A stretch of DNA of 42,857 bases, from contig JAIXOR010000029.1 of NCBI GenBank assembly GCA_027486655.1, positions 1 through 42,857 on the forward strand, in the 5' to 3' direction. Position 1 is the first letter of the stretch. Each line of letters starts with the position of its first letter. A program made the position numbers and the translations under genes. Shown here in pieces: positions 1 to 9,288 of this stretch. Source of the DNA: Verrucomicrobiaceae bacterium. Lineage in GTDB: Bacteria > Verrucomicrobiota > Verrucomicrobiia > Verrucomicrobiales > Akkermansiaceae. The notes under the pieces are model-generated. The model was not told where the DNA came from and ran no database searches. It worked only from the letters and a program-made list of their open reading frames with translations.

Positions 1-158
1 CCGGTTTGACCCGCGAATCCTTCCAAGGTGCCAACCAGCGCGCCCGCCTCATGCCCCCATCCTGCATGCCCCGCGCCCCGTGGCAAGAGGAATCCCTACA
101 AGTTGTCTGTCACTATGTAGGTTGTTTTGAGTTGGATCCGACGGGGAGTGTCCGGGGA
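1..158. other. Flank downstream of the RND efflux operon, no gene seen
   Basis: This stretch lies after the stop codon of the efflux pump gene, which is read on the minus strand. I see no convincing reading frame; the frames that cross it are high-GC shadows of the pump gene. No strong hairpin followed by a T-run was found, so the end of the efflux transcript cannot be placed here. Confidence 0.4.
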
Positions 159-3100
159 TCAGGCGGGGGAGGGATCCGGGTGCCGGGGTGGGGTCGGCGG
201 TGGGGGAGGGTGGTTTCCGAGTTTTCGGGAGACGAGGACGAAGAAGAAGGGAATGAAGATGAGGTCGATGAAGGTGGCGGAGAGGAGGCCTCCGGTGACG
301 GCGGTTCCGATGGCATTCTGGGCGGCGGCACCGGCACCGGTGGCGAGGGCGAGGGGCAGGGTTCCGAAGAAGAAGGCCAGAGAGGTCATGATGACGGGTC
401 GCAAGCGGATGCGGACGGCTTCAAGGGTGGCTTCCATCAGGTCATGTCCCTGTCGGAGGCGGTCTTGAATGAACTGGATGATGAGGATGGCGTTTTTGGT
501 GGATAGGCCGACGGTGGTGAGCAGGCCGATTTGCAGATAGATGTCATTCGGCAGGGCCCGGAGGCTCACGGCGACGACGGCCCCGACGAGTCCCAGCGGG
601 ATCATGAGCAGGTTGACGAAGGGGATGGTCCAGCTTTCGTAGAGCGCGGCGACGCTCAGGAAAACGACGAGCAGGGAGATGGCATAGAGCGCGGGAGCCT
701 GGGCTCCGGCGTTTTTCTCTTCGTAGGACAGGCCGGTCCATTCGTAGCCGATGCCTTCCGGGAGGGTGGCGATGATTTTCTCGATTTCCGCCATGGCCTC
801 GCCGGTGCTGACACCGGGGGCGGCCTGCCCGTTGATCTGGATGGCGGGAATGCCGTTGTAGCGTTCGAGCCGGGGTGATCCGTAGTTCCAGCGTGCGCTG
901 GAGAAGGCGGAGAACGGAACCATTTCACCATTCTGATTGCGTACGTGCCAGAGACCGATGTCCTCGGGCACTTTGCGGAAGGGCGCGTCGGCTTGCAGGA
1001 AGACTTTTTTGACGCGGCCGTTCTCGATGAAGTCGTTCACATAGACTCCGCCCCAGGCAGTGGCGAGCACCTGGTTCACATCGTCGATGGAAACGCCGAG
1101 GGCACCGGCGCGCTGGTCGTCCACATCAAGCTTGAACTGCGGGGTATCTTCCTGGCCGTTCGGGCGCACGGCCATGAGCTTGGGATTTCCCATCGCCATC
1201 CCTAACAGACGGCCGCGGGCCTCCATGAGTTTTTCGTGACCGAGCCCGGCGCGGTCCTGGAGCATGAGGTCGAATCCGTTGGCCTGGCCGAGTTCCATGA
1301 CGGCCGGAGGAGAGAGGGCGAAGGCCATGCCGTCCTTGATGCGGGCGAAGGCCCCCATGGCACGGCCGGCGATGGCGGAGGCTTTGTTGGCGGGGCCCTT
1401 TCGCTCGTCCCAGTCCTTGAGACGGACGAAGGCGAGGCCCATGTTCTGGCCGCGGCCGGCGAAGCTGAATCCCGCCACGGTGATGACGCCCTCGACGTTC
1501 TTTTTCTCGGCGGTGAGGAAATGTTCCTCCATTTGCCGCATGACGGCGATTGTGCGGTCCTCGGTGGCGCCCGGCGGCAGTTGGACGAGGCACATCACGA
1601 AGCCCTGGTCTTCCTCGGGCAGGAACGAGGTGGGCAGTTTGGTGAAGAACCAGCCCATGCATGCGACGATGGCGGCGTAGAGCGCGAGGTAGCGGACGGG
1701 TTTGCGGAAGGATCGGCTGACCAGGCCCTCGTAGCGGATCCGGCACCAGTCGAAGGCCCGGTTGAAGGCACCGAAGAAACCGGTTTTCGAGGTGGCGTGT
1801 CCGTGCGGGTCCACCGGTTTCAGCAGCGTGGCGCACATGGCGGGGGTGAGGGTCATCGCGACGATCACCGATAGGATCATGGCGGCGATGATCGTGATGG
1901 AAAACTGGCGGTAGATCACTCCGGTGGAGCCTGGGAAGAAGGCCATGGGCACGAAGACCGCGGTGAGCACGATGACGATGCCCCACAGCGCGCTGGTGAT
2001 CTGGCCCATCGACTTGATGGTGGCCTCACGCGGCGGCAGGCCTTCCTCGGTCATGATGCGCTCGACGTTTTCGACCACCACGATGGCATCGTCCACCAAC
2101 AGGCCGATCACGATGACCAGCGCGAACATCGTGAGCGTGTTGATGGAGAATCCGGTGACGGCGAGCACGGCAAAGGTTCCTAACAGAACCACCGGCACGG
2201 CGATGGTGGGGATGAGGGTGGCGCGCAGGTTCTGCAGGAAGAGGAACATGATCACGAACACCAGGACCACGGCCTCCAGCAGGGTCTTGACCACCTCCTG
2301 GATCGAGATCTTCACGAAGGGTGTGGAGTCGAAAGGGTAAACCACCTCCACGCCTTGCGGGAAATAGCGGGAGAGTTCCGCCATCTTGTTCTTGATGCGG
2401 GTGGCGGTTTCCAGGGCGTTGGCTCCGGAGGCGAGGCGCACGGCCATCGCGCCCACGGGTTTGCCGTTGTAGAAGGACTGCGTGTCGTAGCTTTCGGTGC
2501 CGGTCTCACATTTAGCGACGTCCTTGAGGCGGACGACCGAGCCATCCGGCCGGGTCTTGAGCACGATCGCCTCGAACTCCTCCGGCGTGCGCATGAGCGT
2601 TCGCGAGGTGATGGTGGCGTTGAGTTGTTGTCCCGGGCCGTGGGGTGTGGCACCGAACTGGCCGGCGGACACCTGGGCGTTCTGGTTGCGGAGCGCGGCG
2701 GTGACCTCGCTGCTAGTGAGTTGATAGTTGCGGAGTTGGTTCGGATCCAGCCAGATGCGCATTGCGTTCTGGGAGCCGAAAGTCTGCATCTCGCCGACGC
2801 CTTCGAGGCGGCTGACGATGTCCTGGACATTGGAAACGAGGTAGTCGGTGAGCTGGTTGCGGTCCATCGATCCGTCCCGGGAAACCAGTCCGACGACGAG
2901 CAGGAAGTTGCGTGTGGATTTGGCGACCGAGATGCCCTGGCGTTGGACGACTTCCGGGAGTTGGGGGATGGCGAGCTGGAGTTTGTTCTGAACCTGGACC
3001 TGGGCCACATTCGGGTCCGTGCCGGCCTTGAAGGTGATGTTGATGGATGCGCCGCCGGCGGACTCGCTGGTGGACTGCATGTAGAGCAGGTTGTCGATGC

Positions 3101-3311
3101 CGTTGAGTTTCTGTTCGATGACCTGGGTGACGGTGTCCTGCACCGTTTGTGCGGATGCGCCGGGATAGTTGGCGGTGATGGTGACCTGGGGCGGGGCGAT
3201 GGCGGGGTATTGGGCGACCGGCAGCCGCTTGATCGAAAGCAGCCCGGCCAGCATGATCATGATGGCAATGACCCACGCGAAGATCGGGTGGTTGGTAAAG
3301 AAGCGGGCCAT
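159..3311 (-). CDS. RND multidrug efflux permease (AcrB/MexB, HAE1 family)
   Basis: Inner-membrane proton-driven drug exporter, the pump of a tripartite efflux complex. The 1050-aa length matches the family. The N-terminus has the usual order: a first membrane helix after [13 protein letters not shown], then the RLPVAQYP and [10 protein letters not shown] segments of the porter domain. The proton-relay helix carries the paired aspartates ([17 protein letters not shown], about residue 405). A later membrane helix has the conserved lysine in [10 protein letters not shown]. The C-terminus ends in an unusual proline-rich tail ([10 protein letters not shown]), probably cytoplasmic. It is the last gene of a three-gene run (outer-membrane factor, fusion protein, pump) with gaps of 24 and 74 bp. 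The start is the ATG at 3311. The substrate cannot be read from the sequence. Confidence 0.95.
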   Translation of the reverse strand: MARFFTNHPIFAWVIAIMIMLAGLLSIKRLPVAQYPAIAPPQVTITANYPGASAQTVQDTVTQVIEQKLNGIDNLLYMQSTSESAGGASINITFKAGTDPNVAQVQVQNKLQLAIPQLPEVVQRQGISVAKSTRNFLLVVGLVSRDGSMDRNQLTDYLVSNVQDIVSRLEGVGEMQTFGSQNAMRIWLDPNQLRNYQLTSSEVTAALRNQNAQVSAGQFGATPHGPGQQLNATITSRTLMRTPEEFEAIVLKTRPDGSVVRLKDVAKCETGTESYDTQSFYNGKPVGAMAVRLASGANALETATRIKNKMAELSRYFPQGVEVVYPFDSTPFVKISIQEVVKTLLEAVVLVFVIMFLFLQNLRATLIPTIAVPVVLLGTFAVLAVTGFSINTLTMFALVIVIGLLVDDAIVVVENVERIMTEEGLPPREATIKSMGQITSALWGIVIVLTAVFVPMAFFPGSTGVIYRQFSITIIAAMILSVIVAMTLTPAMCATLLKPVDPHGHATSKTGFFGAFNRAFDWCRIRYEGLVSRSFRKPVRYLALYAAIVACMGWFFTKLPTSFLPEEDQGFVMCLVQLPPGATEDRTIAVMRQMEEHFLTAEKKNVEGVITVAGFSFAGRGQNMGLAFVRLKDWDERKGPANKASAIAGRAMGAFARIKDGMAFALSPPAVMELGQANGFDLMLQDRAGLGHEKLMEARGRLLGMAMGNPKLMAVRPNGQEDTPQFKLDVDDQRAGALGVSIDDVNQVLATAWGGVYVNDFIENGRVKKVFLQADAPFRKVPEDIGLWHVRNQNGEMVPFSAFSSARWNYGSPRLERYNGIPAIQINGQAAPGVSTGEAMAEIEKIIATLPEGIGYEWTGLSYEEKNAGAQAPALYAISLLVVFLSVAALYESWTIPFVNLLMIPLGLVGAVVAVSLRALPNDIYLQIGLLTTVGLSTKNAILIIQFIQDRLRQGHDLMEATLEAVRIRLRPVIMTSLAFFFGTLPLALATGAGAAAQNAIGTAVTGGLLSATFIDLIFIPFFFVLVSRKLGNHPPPPPTPPRHPDPSPA

Positions 3312-3385
3312 GGAAAAAAGAGAGTGGGTATTGGAAACTGGAGATGGAGGGATGGAGCTTCGCGCTTTGAGCCGATTGCCCGTTT

Positions 3386-4546
3386 CTAATGTCCTGATGC
3401 CTTTTCCACGAACGGGACGGCTTTGACGGGAGTGCCGGGGCGGGCTTTCTGGAGACCTTCAAGGATCACCTGATCGCCGGGTTTGAGTCCTGCGGTGACG
3501 AGCCAGTCCGAGCCTACGGTGCGTTCGGTGCGGATGACCTTGAGTTCCGCGATGTTCTGCGGATTGACGATCATCACGGTGGGTTCGCCGGCGGGGTTTC
3601 TGGAAACGCCGCGTTGGGGGACGAGGATGGCGTCCTCCTTGATGCCATCGACGAGGGTGGCGCGGACGAACATGCCCGGGAGCAGGGTGAGTTTGGGGTT
3701 GGGGAACTGGGTGCGCAGCGTGACGCTGCCGGTGGAGGACTCGACGAAGGCCTCGCTGAACTTGAGCACGCCGGTCTCCGGATAGCGGCTTTGGTCGTCG
3801 AGGGTGAGGACGACTTCGGCCTGTTTCGCGCCGCTGGCGAGCAGTCCGCTTTCGAGAGCCTTGCGGAGTCGGAGCATGTCCGTGCTGGACTGGGTGAGGT
3901 CCACAAACACCGGGTCGAGATTCACGATGGTGGCGAGGGGTGCGGACTGGCCTGCGGTGACGAGTGCGCCGGTGGTGACCGTGGAGCGGCCGATGCGTCC
4001 GGAGATGGGGGCGGTGACCTTGGTGAAGGTGAGTTGGATGCGTGCGGATTCGAGAGCGGCCTGTGCAGACAGGAGTTCCGCCTCGGCGAGTTTGAGGGCG
4101 GCGGCGGCCTCGTCGTAATCCTGGACGCTGACGGCTTCGCTTTGTTTGAGTTCCTCGTATCGTGCGGCCTTGAGGCGGGCCGGGGCGAGATTGGCTTCGG
4201 CTTTCGCAAGGGCGGCCTGGGCTCCGGCAAGGCTGGCCTGATAGGTGGCGGGGTCGATCTGATAGAGAAGATCGCCTTCATTCACATCGGTGCCTTCCGT
4301 GAAGTGGCGTTTCATGAGGATGCCGCCCACCTGGGGGCGGACTTCCGCGGTGAGGGATGCGGCGACGCGTCCGGAGAGTTCCGTGGTGAGTTCGACGCGG
4401 CGTGGTTGGAGGGTGATGACGGAGACTTCCGGGGTGCCGTGCATCATCATGGCGGCGCCTGCAGGAGCGGTTTTTTTCCCGCAGCCGGCGAGCAGGCCGC
4501 TGGCGAAGAGGAGGCTGGTGGCGGAAAGGAATCGGATCGTTTGCAT
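3386..4546 (-). CDS. RND efflux membrane-fusion lipoprotein (AcrA/MexA type)
   Basis: Periplasmic adaptor linking the RND pump to its outer-membrane channel. The 386-aa product starts with a lipoprotein signal peptide whose lipobox is LLAGC (Cys22), so it should be lipid-anchored. Next come a beta-barrel/lipoyl half-motif ([18 protein letters not shown], about 60-77), an alpha-hairpin rich in Ala, Leu and Glu (about 95-170), the second lipoyl half ([12 protein letters not shown]) and the C-terminal barrel ([19 protein letters not shown]). This is the standard architecture of AcrA/MexA proteins. It lies between the outer-membrane factor and the pump in one operon and is probably controlled by the divergent TetR protein. 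Confidence 0.94.
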   Translation of the reverse strand: MQTIRFLSATSLLFASGLLAGCGKKTAPAGAAMMMHGTPEVSVITLQPRRVELTTELSGRVAASLTAEVRPQVGGILMKRHFTEGTDVNEGDLLYQIDPATYQASLAGAQAALAKAEANLAPARLKAARYEELKQSEAVSVQDYDEAAAALKLAEAELLSAQAALESARIQLTFTKVTAPISGRIGRSTVTTGALVTAGQSAPLATIVNLDPVFVDLTQSSTDMLRLRKALESGLLASGAKQAEVVLTLDDQSRYPETGVLKFSEAFVESSTGSVTLRTQFPNPKLTLLPGMFVRATLVDGIKEDAILVPQRGVSRNPAGEPTVMIVNPQNIAELKVIRTERTVGSDWLVTAGLKPGDQVILEGLQKARPGTPVKAVPFVEKASGH

Positions 4547-4570
4547 CGGAGAGAGGGTGGGGAAATGAGG

Positions 4571-5977
4571 TTACCATTCGCCGCCGAGGGCTTTGGCGAG
4601 GGAGACCGTGAGGGCGAGGCGTTCCGCGCGGATGGCGTTGGCGGTGCGTTCGGCATCGAGGCGGGTGCGTTCGGCGTCGACCACATCGAGGAAGCTGGCG
4701 AGGCCGGCCTTGTAGCGTTTTGCCGAGAGGTCGAAGGTTTTGGTGGCGGCTTCGAGGGCCAGGTCCTGTGCTTTCTGTCGTTGTTCGAGGATGGTGGAAC
4801 CTTGAAGGGCGTTCTCGACCTCGCGGAGGGCTTCGAGGACCGTCTGGCGATAGTCGGCGGAGGCGGCCTCGTGGGCGGCGATGGCGGCGGCGCGCTGGGC
4901 CCGCAGCCATTTCTGGCTGGTGACCGGGGTGAGTGCATTGGCGCCGAGCGACCAGACGAGGGAGGAGGATTGGAAGAGGTTGGAGAGGGTTTCGCTATCG
5001 AGTCCGCCGGAAGCGCTGATGGAGATGGAGGGGTAGAAGGCTGCGGTGGCCACTCCGATGTCCGCGTTGGCGGCGGCGACATTGCGCTCTGAGGCGCGGA
5101 TGTCCGGGCGTTGGCGCAGCAATTCGGAGGGAACGGATGGAGGAACCGAGGGAGGCTTGGGCAGGGCCGGGTTTTGCGGGATGGACGACCCGGTGGCGGC
5201 GGATCCGCAAAGGACGGCGAGGGCATTGACGAGTTCGACGCGGGTTTGGTCGAGCTTGATGCGGTCGGCCTCGGCGGTTGCAACTTCGGTTTGCGCGCGG
5301 GCGAGGTCGAGTCCGCTGATGGCTCCGGCGTCGCGGCGTTTGGTGAGGAGGTCGAGGGCCTTGCGGCGGACTTCGAGGGTGCGGTCGAGCACGGCGCGGT
5401 CCGCATCGGCGGCGCGGAGTGCCCAGTAGGTTTGAGCGACCTCACCGGCGACGCTGAGGCGGATGGCGTTCACGGTTTCCCTGGCGGCGGCCTCGGAGGC
5501 GGTGGCGGATTCTACCTGGCGGCGCACCTTGCCCCAGACGTCGAGTTCGTAGCTGAGATCGGCGGGAACCGAGAAGGTGTTGGAAAGGTCGGATCCGCTT
5601 TCCGGCCCCCGGTAGCGGGATTTGGAACGGGCGGCGCCGAGGCCGAGATTGACGTCCGGGAAATACAGCGAGCGGGCTTGATTGCTGATTTCGCGGGCTT
5701 GTTTGAGCCGTGCGGAAGCGCCGGCGATTTCCTGGTTTCGCTGGAGCGACTTTTCGACGAGCGAGGTGAGGGTGCCGTCTCCGAAGAGCCGCCACCACTC
5801 GCGCGGCTGCGGCTGCGAGTCCGGCGATTGGCGTTTCCACTTCACTCCGCCTTGGGAAAACGTGGCGGGCAAATCCATGGCGGGCGCATGGTGATCCGGC
5901 CCCACTGGCGCGCAGGCACCCAGGACCACAAGGGGGGCGTAACTCAGCAGACGGCGGAAGGACGGTTCGGTCGGCAT
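4571..5977 (-). CDS. Outer-membrane efflux lipoprotein (NodT/OprM, TolC superfamily)
   Basis: Outer-membrane channel of the tripartite pump. I start it at the ATG at 5977 (468 aa). An upstream in-frame TTG at 6016 would extend it through the operator palindrome and add no sensible signal sequence. From 5977 the protein has a lipoprotein signal with LGAC (Cys22), then APVGPDHHAP, typical of the NodT subfamily. The two repeated coiled-coil halves are visible: EWWRLFGD...LVEKSLQRNQEI, then YELDVWGKVRRQVESA, and later PSVPSELLRQRPDIRASERNV with FYPSISIS. It is the first gene of the efflux operon, so the operator at 6006-6029 sits directly upstream. Confidence 0.93.
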   Translation of the reverse strand: MPTEPSFRRLLSYAPLVVLGACAPVGPDHHAPAMDLPATFSQGGVKWKRQSPDSQPQPREWWRLFGDGTLTSLVEKSLQRNQEIAGASARLKQAREISNQARSLYFPDVNLGLGAARSKSRYRGPESGSDLSNTFSVPADLSYELDVWGKVRRQVESATASEAAARETVNAIRLSVAGEVAQTYWALRAADADRAVLDRTLEVRRKALDLLTKRRDAGAISGLDLARAQTEVATAEADRIKLDQTRVELVNALAVLCGSAATGSSIPQNPALPKPPSVPPSVPSELLRQRPDIRASERNVAAANADIGVATAAFYPSISISASGGLDSETLSNLFQSSSLVWSLGANALTPVTSQKWLRAQRAAAIAAHEAASADYRQTVLEALREVENALQGSTILEQRQKAQDLALEAATKTFDLSAKRYKAGLASFLDVVDAERTRLDAERTANAIRAERLALTVSLAKALGGEW

Positions 5978-6005
5978 GGGCGCGGGGCATCCAACCACTT
6001 TTTTT

Positions 6006-6029
6006 CTTGCGTGCAAGTGGTTACTTGCA
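6006..6029. promoter_or_regulatory. Palindromic operator between efflux operon and tetR
   Basis: Two overlapping inverted repeats occupy the divergent intergenic space. CTTGC-GT-GCAAG covers 6006-6017 and TGCAAGT-GGTT-ACTTGCA covers 6012-6029, the latter with 7-bp perfect arms. The result is three half-sites of the form CTTGC/GCAAG. TetR-family dimers bind such palindromes, usually next to their own gene. This one lies between the outer-membrane factor start (5977) and the regulator start (6043 or 6076), so it is well placed to repress both directions. The role is inferred from position and symmetry. Confidence 0.7.
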
Positions 6030-6075
6030 TTTTTTCGACCCAGTGAGCGACGCCATCGATTTGAAGAAGCCGACG

Positions 6076-6654
6076 ATGAAGGAACGCCTGATCGAATCCG
6101 CGCGCGCGGAGTTCAGCGATAGGGGCATCGAGAGTGCGACCACGCGTGGCATTGCGGAGCGGGCGGGCTGCAATGAAGTGACCTTGTTCCGGCATTTTGA
6201 GTCCAAGGAGAAGCTGCTGGCGGCGGTGGTTCAGGATGTGTCGGTGGAATTCAGCGAAGTGTGCGAATGCAAGGGGGGATACAGCGGGGAGTTGAGGGAG
6301 GACCTGGTGCGGTTTGCGAGGGTGTATGATGAATCGCTTCAGCGCTGCGAAGGCATGGCGCGTGCCTTGATCGGGGAGGGGCGGCGCCGGCCGACCTTGT
6401 GCAAGGAATTGATTGGGGATGTGCTGGATCCGTTTCACCGCAGCATCGCGACCTACCTGGAGCATGCGAAGGAGGGCGGTCTGGTGAGAGGAGATTTGGA
6501 CGGAATGGCGTTTGCCGAGATCTTCACCAGTGCCTTGATGGGGGGATTGTTGCGGCGGACTTCGGGTTTGTCTGCACTCGACCGGGAGGCCTGGGTGACG
6601 GGGACCGTCTGGCTCCTGCTTGCCGGGATCCAGACATCGAGGACCAACGGATGA
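6076..6654 (+). CDS. TetR/AcrR-family transcriptional regulator of the efflux operon
   Basis: DNA-binding repressor whose ligand is probably a pump substrate. The N-terminal helix-turn-helix is clear: IESARAEFSDRGIESATTRGIAERAG followed by NEVTLFRHFESKEKLL, the standard TetR recognition region. The rest is the variable helical ligand-binding domain. I use the ATG at 6076 (192 aa), preceded by a weak GAAG purine stretch. A GTG at 6043 would add 11 residues and is a real alternative. The gene is divergent from the RND operon across a strong palindrome, the classic acrR arrangement. Confidence 0.88.
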   Translation: MKERLIESARAEFSDRGIESATTRGIAERAGCNEVTLFRHFESKEKLLAAVVQDVSVEFSEVCECKGGYSGELREDLVRFARVYDESLQRCEGMARALIGEGRRRPTLCKELIGDVLDPFHRSIATYLEHAKEGGLVRGDLDGMAFAEIFTSALMGGLLRRTSGLSALDREAWVTGTVWLLLAGIQTSRTNG

Positions 6655-6726
6655 CGATCGATGCGACTGAGATTGCCGACCCTTTCTTGAAACTTGGCGG
6701 GAAGGCTCCATGCTGAGGGCGACCTG

Positions 6727-7992
6727 ATGTCCGATACCACCACAAGCCAAAGCGGGGGAGCTCCCTGGGAATCCAGGCGCGAGCCTACCGGGCGCCATCT
6801 CATCCGGCGTTCCTTGCCGTGGATCGGAGTGGCGGGCTTGTTCTCGGTGATAGGCTGGGGTTTGTGGCCGAAGCCGGTGATCGTCGAGACCGGAGAGGTC
6901 GCCCGCGGGGCGTTGACGGTCCATGTTTCGGAGGAGGGGAAAACCCGGGTGCGGAACCGCTACGTCGTCGCTGCACCGGTCGCGGGGACGATGCGCCGGG
7001 TGATGCTCAAGCCCGGGGATGTGGTGGAGGCCGGAGTGACGGTGTTGACGGTGATCGAGCCTGCGGTGGCTCCATTGCTGGATCCGAGAGCGCGTGTGCA
7101 GGCCGAGGCCGTGGTCTCGATGCACGAGGCCTCGCGTAGTCGCGCGGCAGAGTCCTTGGAGGCGGCGCGGGCGATGTCGCGTCTTGCCGAAGCGGAGCGT
7201 GAGCGGATGCGCTCGGTGAAGCGCGATGGATCTCTATCAGAATCCGACCGCGACCGGATGGAGGCCGAAGCATCGGCGAAGGCGGCCGAGGTGAGATCGA
7301 TGGAATTCGCCCTCAAGGTGATTGATTTCGAACTCGCCCAGGCCCGTGCGGCTCTGGAGCGTCCGCCTGTCTCGACTGCGGGAAATCTGATAGAGGTGAA
7401 GTCTCCGGTATCCGGAAAGGTGCTCGGTGTGATGCAGGAAAGCGAAACCGTGGTCTCGCCCGGCACCCGGATTCTTGAAGTGGGGGATCCGCAGGATATC
7501 GAGATCGAGGCGGAGATTCTTTCCAGGGATGCGGTGACCATCCGCCCCGGGGATGCGGTGGACGTCGAGCAATGGGGTGGGGATTCATCTCTGAAGGCGA
7601 GAGTGCGCCGTGTGGAGCCAGCTGCGTTCACCAAGATCTCGGCTCTGGGCGTGGAGGAGCAGCGGGTCATCGTGCTTTGTGATCTGCTGGATCCGCCGGA
7701 ATCCGCCAAGGCACTCGGTGACCGCTACCGGGTGGAGGCGCGCGTCGCCATCTGGCACGGGGACGACGTGCTGGTGGCCCCGGCAGGCGCGCTTTTCCGT
7801 GAGGGGAACTTGTGGAAAACCTTCATTCAACAAAAAGGCGAAGCGAAAGCCGTGGTGGTGGATGCGGGCCGCTCCGACGGTCGTCGCACGGAAATCCTCT
7901 CCGGTCTCAAGGCGGGGGACAGGGTGTTGCTCCACCCTCCGGACACGGTGCGGGATGGCACGTCGGTGAAGGAACGGAGCACCGAGGAGTGA
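6727..7992 (+). CDS. HlyD/MacA-like membrane-fusion protein, orphan
   Basis: Predicted periplasmic adaptor of an efflux or secretion system, 421 aa from the ATG at 6727. It has one N-terminal membrane anchor (about residues 30-47), a first biotinyl/lipoyl segment (VVAAPVAGTMRRVMLKPGD), a long charged coiled coil (about 120-215, with LAEAERERMRSVKRDGSLSESDRDRMEAEA), the second lipoyl segment (IEVKSPVSGKVLGVM) and a C-terminal barrel with VLVAPAGALFREG. Adaptors with this layout normally precede an ABC ATPase/permease pair, but none follows: the next plus-strand gene is queA. It lies 72 bp after the TetR gene and may be regulated with it. Its partner must be encoded elsewhere, if it has one. 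Confidence 0.85.
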   Translation: MSDTTTSQSGGAPWESRREPTGRHLIRRSLPWIGVAGLFSVIGWGLWPKPVIVETGEVARGALTVHVSEEGKTRVRNRYVVAAPVAGTMRRVMLKPGDVVEAGVTVLTVIEPAVAPLLDPRARVQAEAVVSMHEASRSRAAESLEAARAMSRLAEAERERMRSVKRDGSLSESDRDRMEAEASAKAAEVRSMEFALKVIDFELAQARAALERPPVSTAGNLIEVKSPVSGKVLGVMQESETVVSPGTRILEVGDPQDIEIEAEILSRDAVTIRPGDAVDVEQWGGDSSLKARVRRVEPAAFTKISALGVEEQRVIVLCDLLDPPESAKALGDRYRVEARVAIWHGDDVLVAPAGALFREGNLWKTFIQQKGEAKAVVVDAGRSDGRRTEILSGLKAGDRVLLHPPDTVRDGTSVKERSTEE

Positions 7993-8137
7993 TCGCTTCG
8001 TCCACCTCCGGATGCCACTCGCCGCAGCAAGAGCCCATTTCGTGAAAACAGGAGTCGCACCAAGCCACCCCCTGAATCGCGACCACGGCAGGTCGTCCGC
8101 AGACATCGCACGGGCCGCCGTCATCGCTCGCTGGCAT
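7907..8137 (-). CDS. Possible small zinc-ribbon protein, overlapping its neighbour
   Basis: A 76-aa frame starting at the ATG at 8137. It contains CDVCG, then about 14 residues later WCDSC and finally SCCGEW. The spaced CxxC pairs would suit a small metal-binding knuckle. The C-terminal third (PRCSVPSPTC...) is low complexity and overlaps the 3' end of the opposite-strand adaptor gene by 86 bp, which argues for caution. No function can be assigned. It may be real because the cysteine pattern falls mostly outside the overlap. Confidence 0.4.
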   Translation of the reverse strand: MPASDDGGPCDVCGRPAVVAIQGVAWCDSCFHEMGSCCGEWHPEVDEAITPRCSVPSPTCHPAPCPEGGATPCPPP

Positions 8138-8149
8138 GAGTGAGTCTTG

Positions 8150-8185
8150 CCCGCCGTGCCGCTTTGGCAAGCGCGGGGGTTTTTT
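8150..8185 (+). terminator. Possible intrinsic terminator upstream of queA
   Basis: A GC-rich imperfect stem (outer CCCGC/GCGGG, inner GCC/GGC with bulges, loop GCTTT) is followed by GGGTTTTTT. It lies after the adaptor gene and before queA on the plus strand, so it could end the tetR-adaptor transcript. The stem has bulges, so confidence is limited. Confidence 0.35.
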
Positions 8186-8223
8186 CCGGTTTTCAATCTC
8201 CTCACAGAGGCTATGCATCCGCC

Positions 8224-9222
8224 ATGCCCTTGCGCACCAAGGATTTCGATTTCCACCTGCCCGAAGGATTGATCGCCGATCGTCCGCTGCCGGACCGTGC
8301 GGCTTCACGCATGCTGGTGGTGCACCGCGCCGAGGGCCGCATTGAGCACCGGATGTTCCGCGATCTTCCGCAATACGTGAAACCCGGCGATCTCCTCGTG
8401 CTCAATGACACCAAGGTGATTCCGGCACGCGTTTTCTCGGATGATGGCAAAGTCGAGTTGCTGTGCCTCGACCGCCTTTCGCCGCTGGAGTGGCGTTGTC
8501 TGGTGCGCCCGGGCAAGCGCATGAAACCCGGCCGCTCCGTCACCGTGGGTGGCATCTCCGGCACTGTGGAGACCGTGTTTGACAACGGCGATCGTCTGGT
8601 GCGTTGGGACTCACCGGTGGACCTCGACACCCACGGGCATCTTGCGCTGCCGCATTACATGGGACGCGACGATGAAGCCGCGGATCGCGACCGCTATCAG
8701 ACGGTGTTCGCCCGCGAGGAGGGTGCGATCGCGGCTCCCACCGCCGGATTGCATTTCACCCCCGAGATGCTGGAAACCCTGCCCCACACCTTCCTCACGC
8801 TTCATGTGGGGGTGGGCACCTTCCGTCCGGTGAGCGCCGAAGTGGTGACCGATCACGTCATGCATTCCGAGCGCTATGCCCTTTCCGCGGAGGTGGCCGG
8901 GCGTGTCAACACCGCGAGCCGGGTGATTGCCGTGGGCACCACCGTCACCCGCGTTCTGGAAACCTTGGGACGAGATCACGCCGGCGCAGCCAGCCGCATC
9001 GCCGATGGCCCCCATGGCGGCGAGACGGACATCTTCATTCATCCTCCCTTCGACTTCCGGGTGATCGGCGGATTGCTGACCAATTTCCACCTGCCCCAAA
9101 GCACCTTGATCATGCTCGTCAGCGCCTTCGCCGGCCGCGAGCTCGTGATGGAGGCCTACCGACAGGCGGTGGCGGAGCGCTATCGCTTTTACAGCTACGG
9201 TGATTGCATGCTGCTGCTGTGA
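8224..9222 (+). CDS. queA: S-adenosylmethionine:tRNA ribosyltransferase-isomerase
   Basis: Transfers and isomerises the ribosyl group of SAM onto 7-aminomethyl-7-deazaguanine in tRNA, giving epoxyqueuosine, the penultimate step of queuosine synthesis. The 332-aa product shows the family signatures in order: DFDFHLPEGLIADRPL at the N-terminus, VLNDTKVIPARVF, GAIAAPTAGLHFT, HVGVGTFRPV and the C-terminal YSYGDCMLLL. I chose the ATG at 8224 because the upstream in-frame extension carries no family sequence. The usual partner tgt is not in the window. Queuosine is added to tRNA-His, -Tyr, -Asn and -Asp. A tRNA-His gene lies 11.5 kb away, though I see no functional link. Confidence 0.95.
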   Translation: MPLRTKDFDFHLPEGLIADRPLPDRAASRMLVVHRAEGRIEHRMFRDLPQYVKPGDLLVLNDTKVIPARVFSDDGKVELLCLDRLSPLEWRCLVRPGKRMKPGRSVTVGGISGTVETVFDNGDRLVRWDSPVDLDTHGHLALPHYMGRDDEAADRDRYQTVFAREEGAIAAPTAGLHFTPEMLETLPHTFLTLHVGVGTFRPVSAEVVTDHVMHSERYALSAEVAGRVNTASRVIAVGTTVTRVLETLGRDHAGAASRIADGPHGGETDIFIHPPFDFRVIGGLLTNFHLPQSTLIMLVSAFAGRELVMEAYRQAVAERYRFYSYGDCMLLL

Positions 9223-9288
9223 TCCCGGGATTTGCGGATTGAAACATCGGCGCGTCTCGTGTCGTTTCTCGGGCGTTCCTTTTGTCCG

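Noticed and set aside
6..506. Long plus-strand frame with glycine/glutamate-rich product over the efflux pump gene
   Set aside because: It is a high-GC shadow of the RND permease, with low-complexity composition and no domain.
3614..5092. 492-codon plus-strand frame opposite the fusion-protein and channel genes
   Set aside because: The composition is typical of antisense to GC-rich genes, and both minus-strand genes beneath it have clear family motifs.
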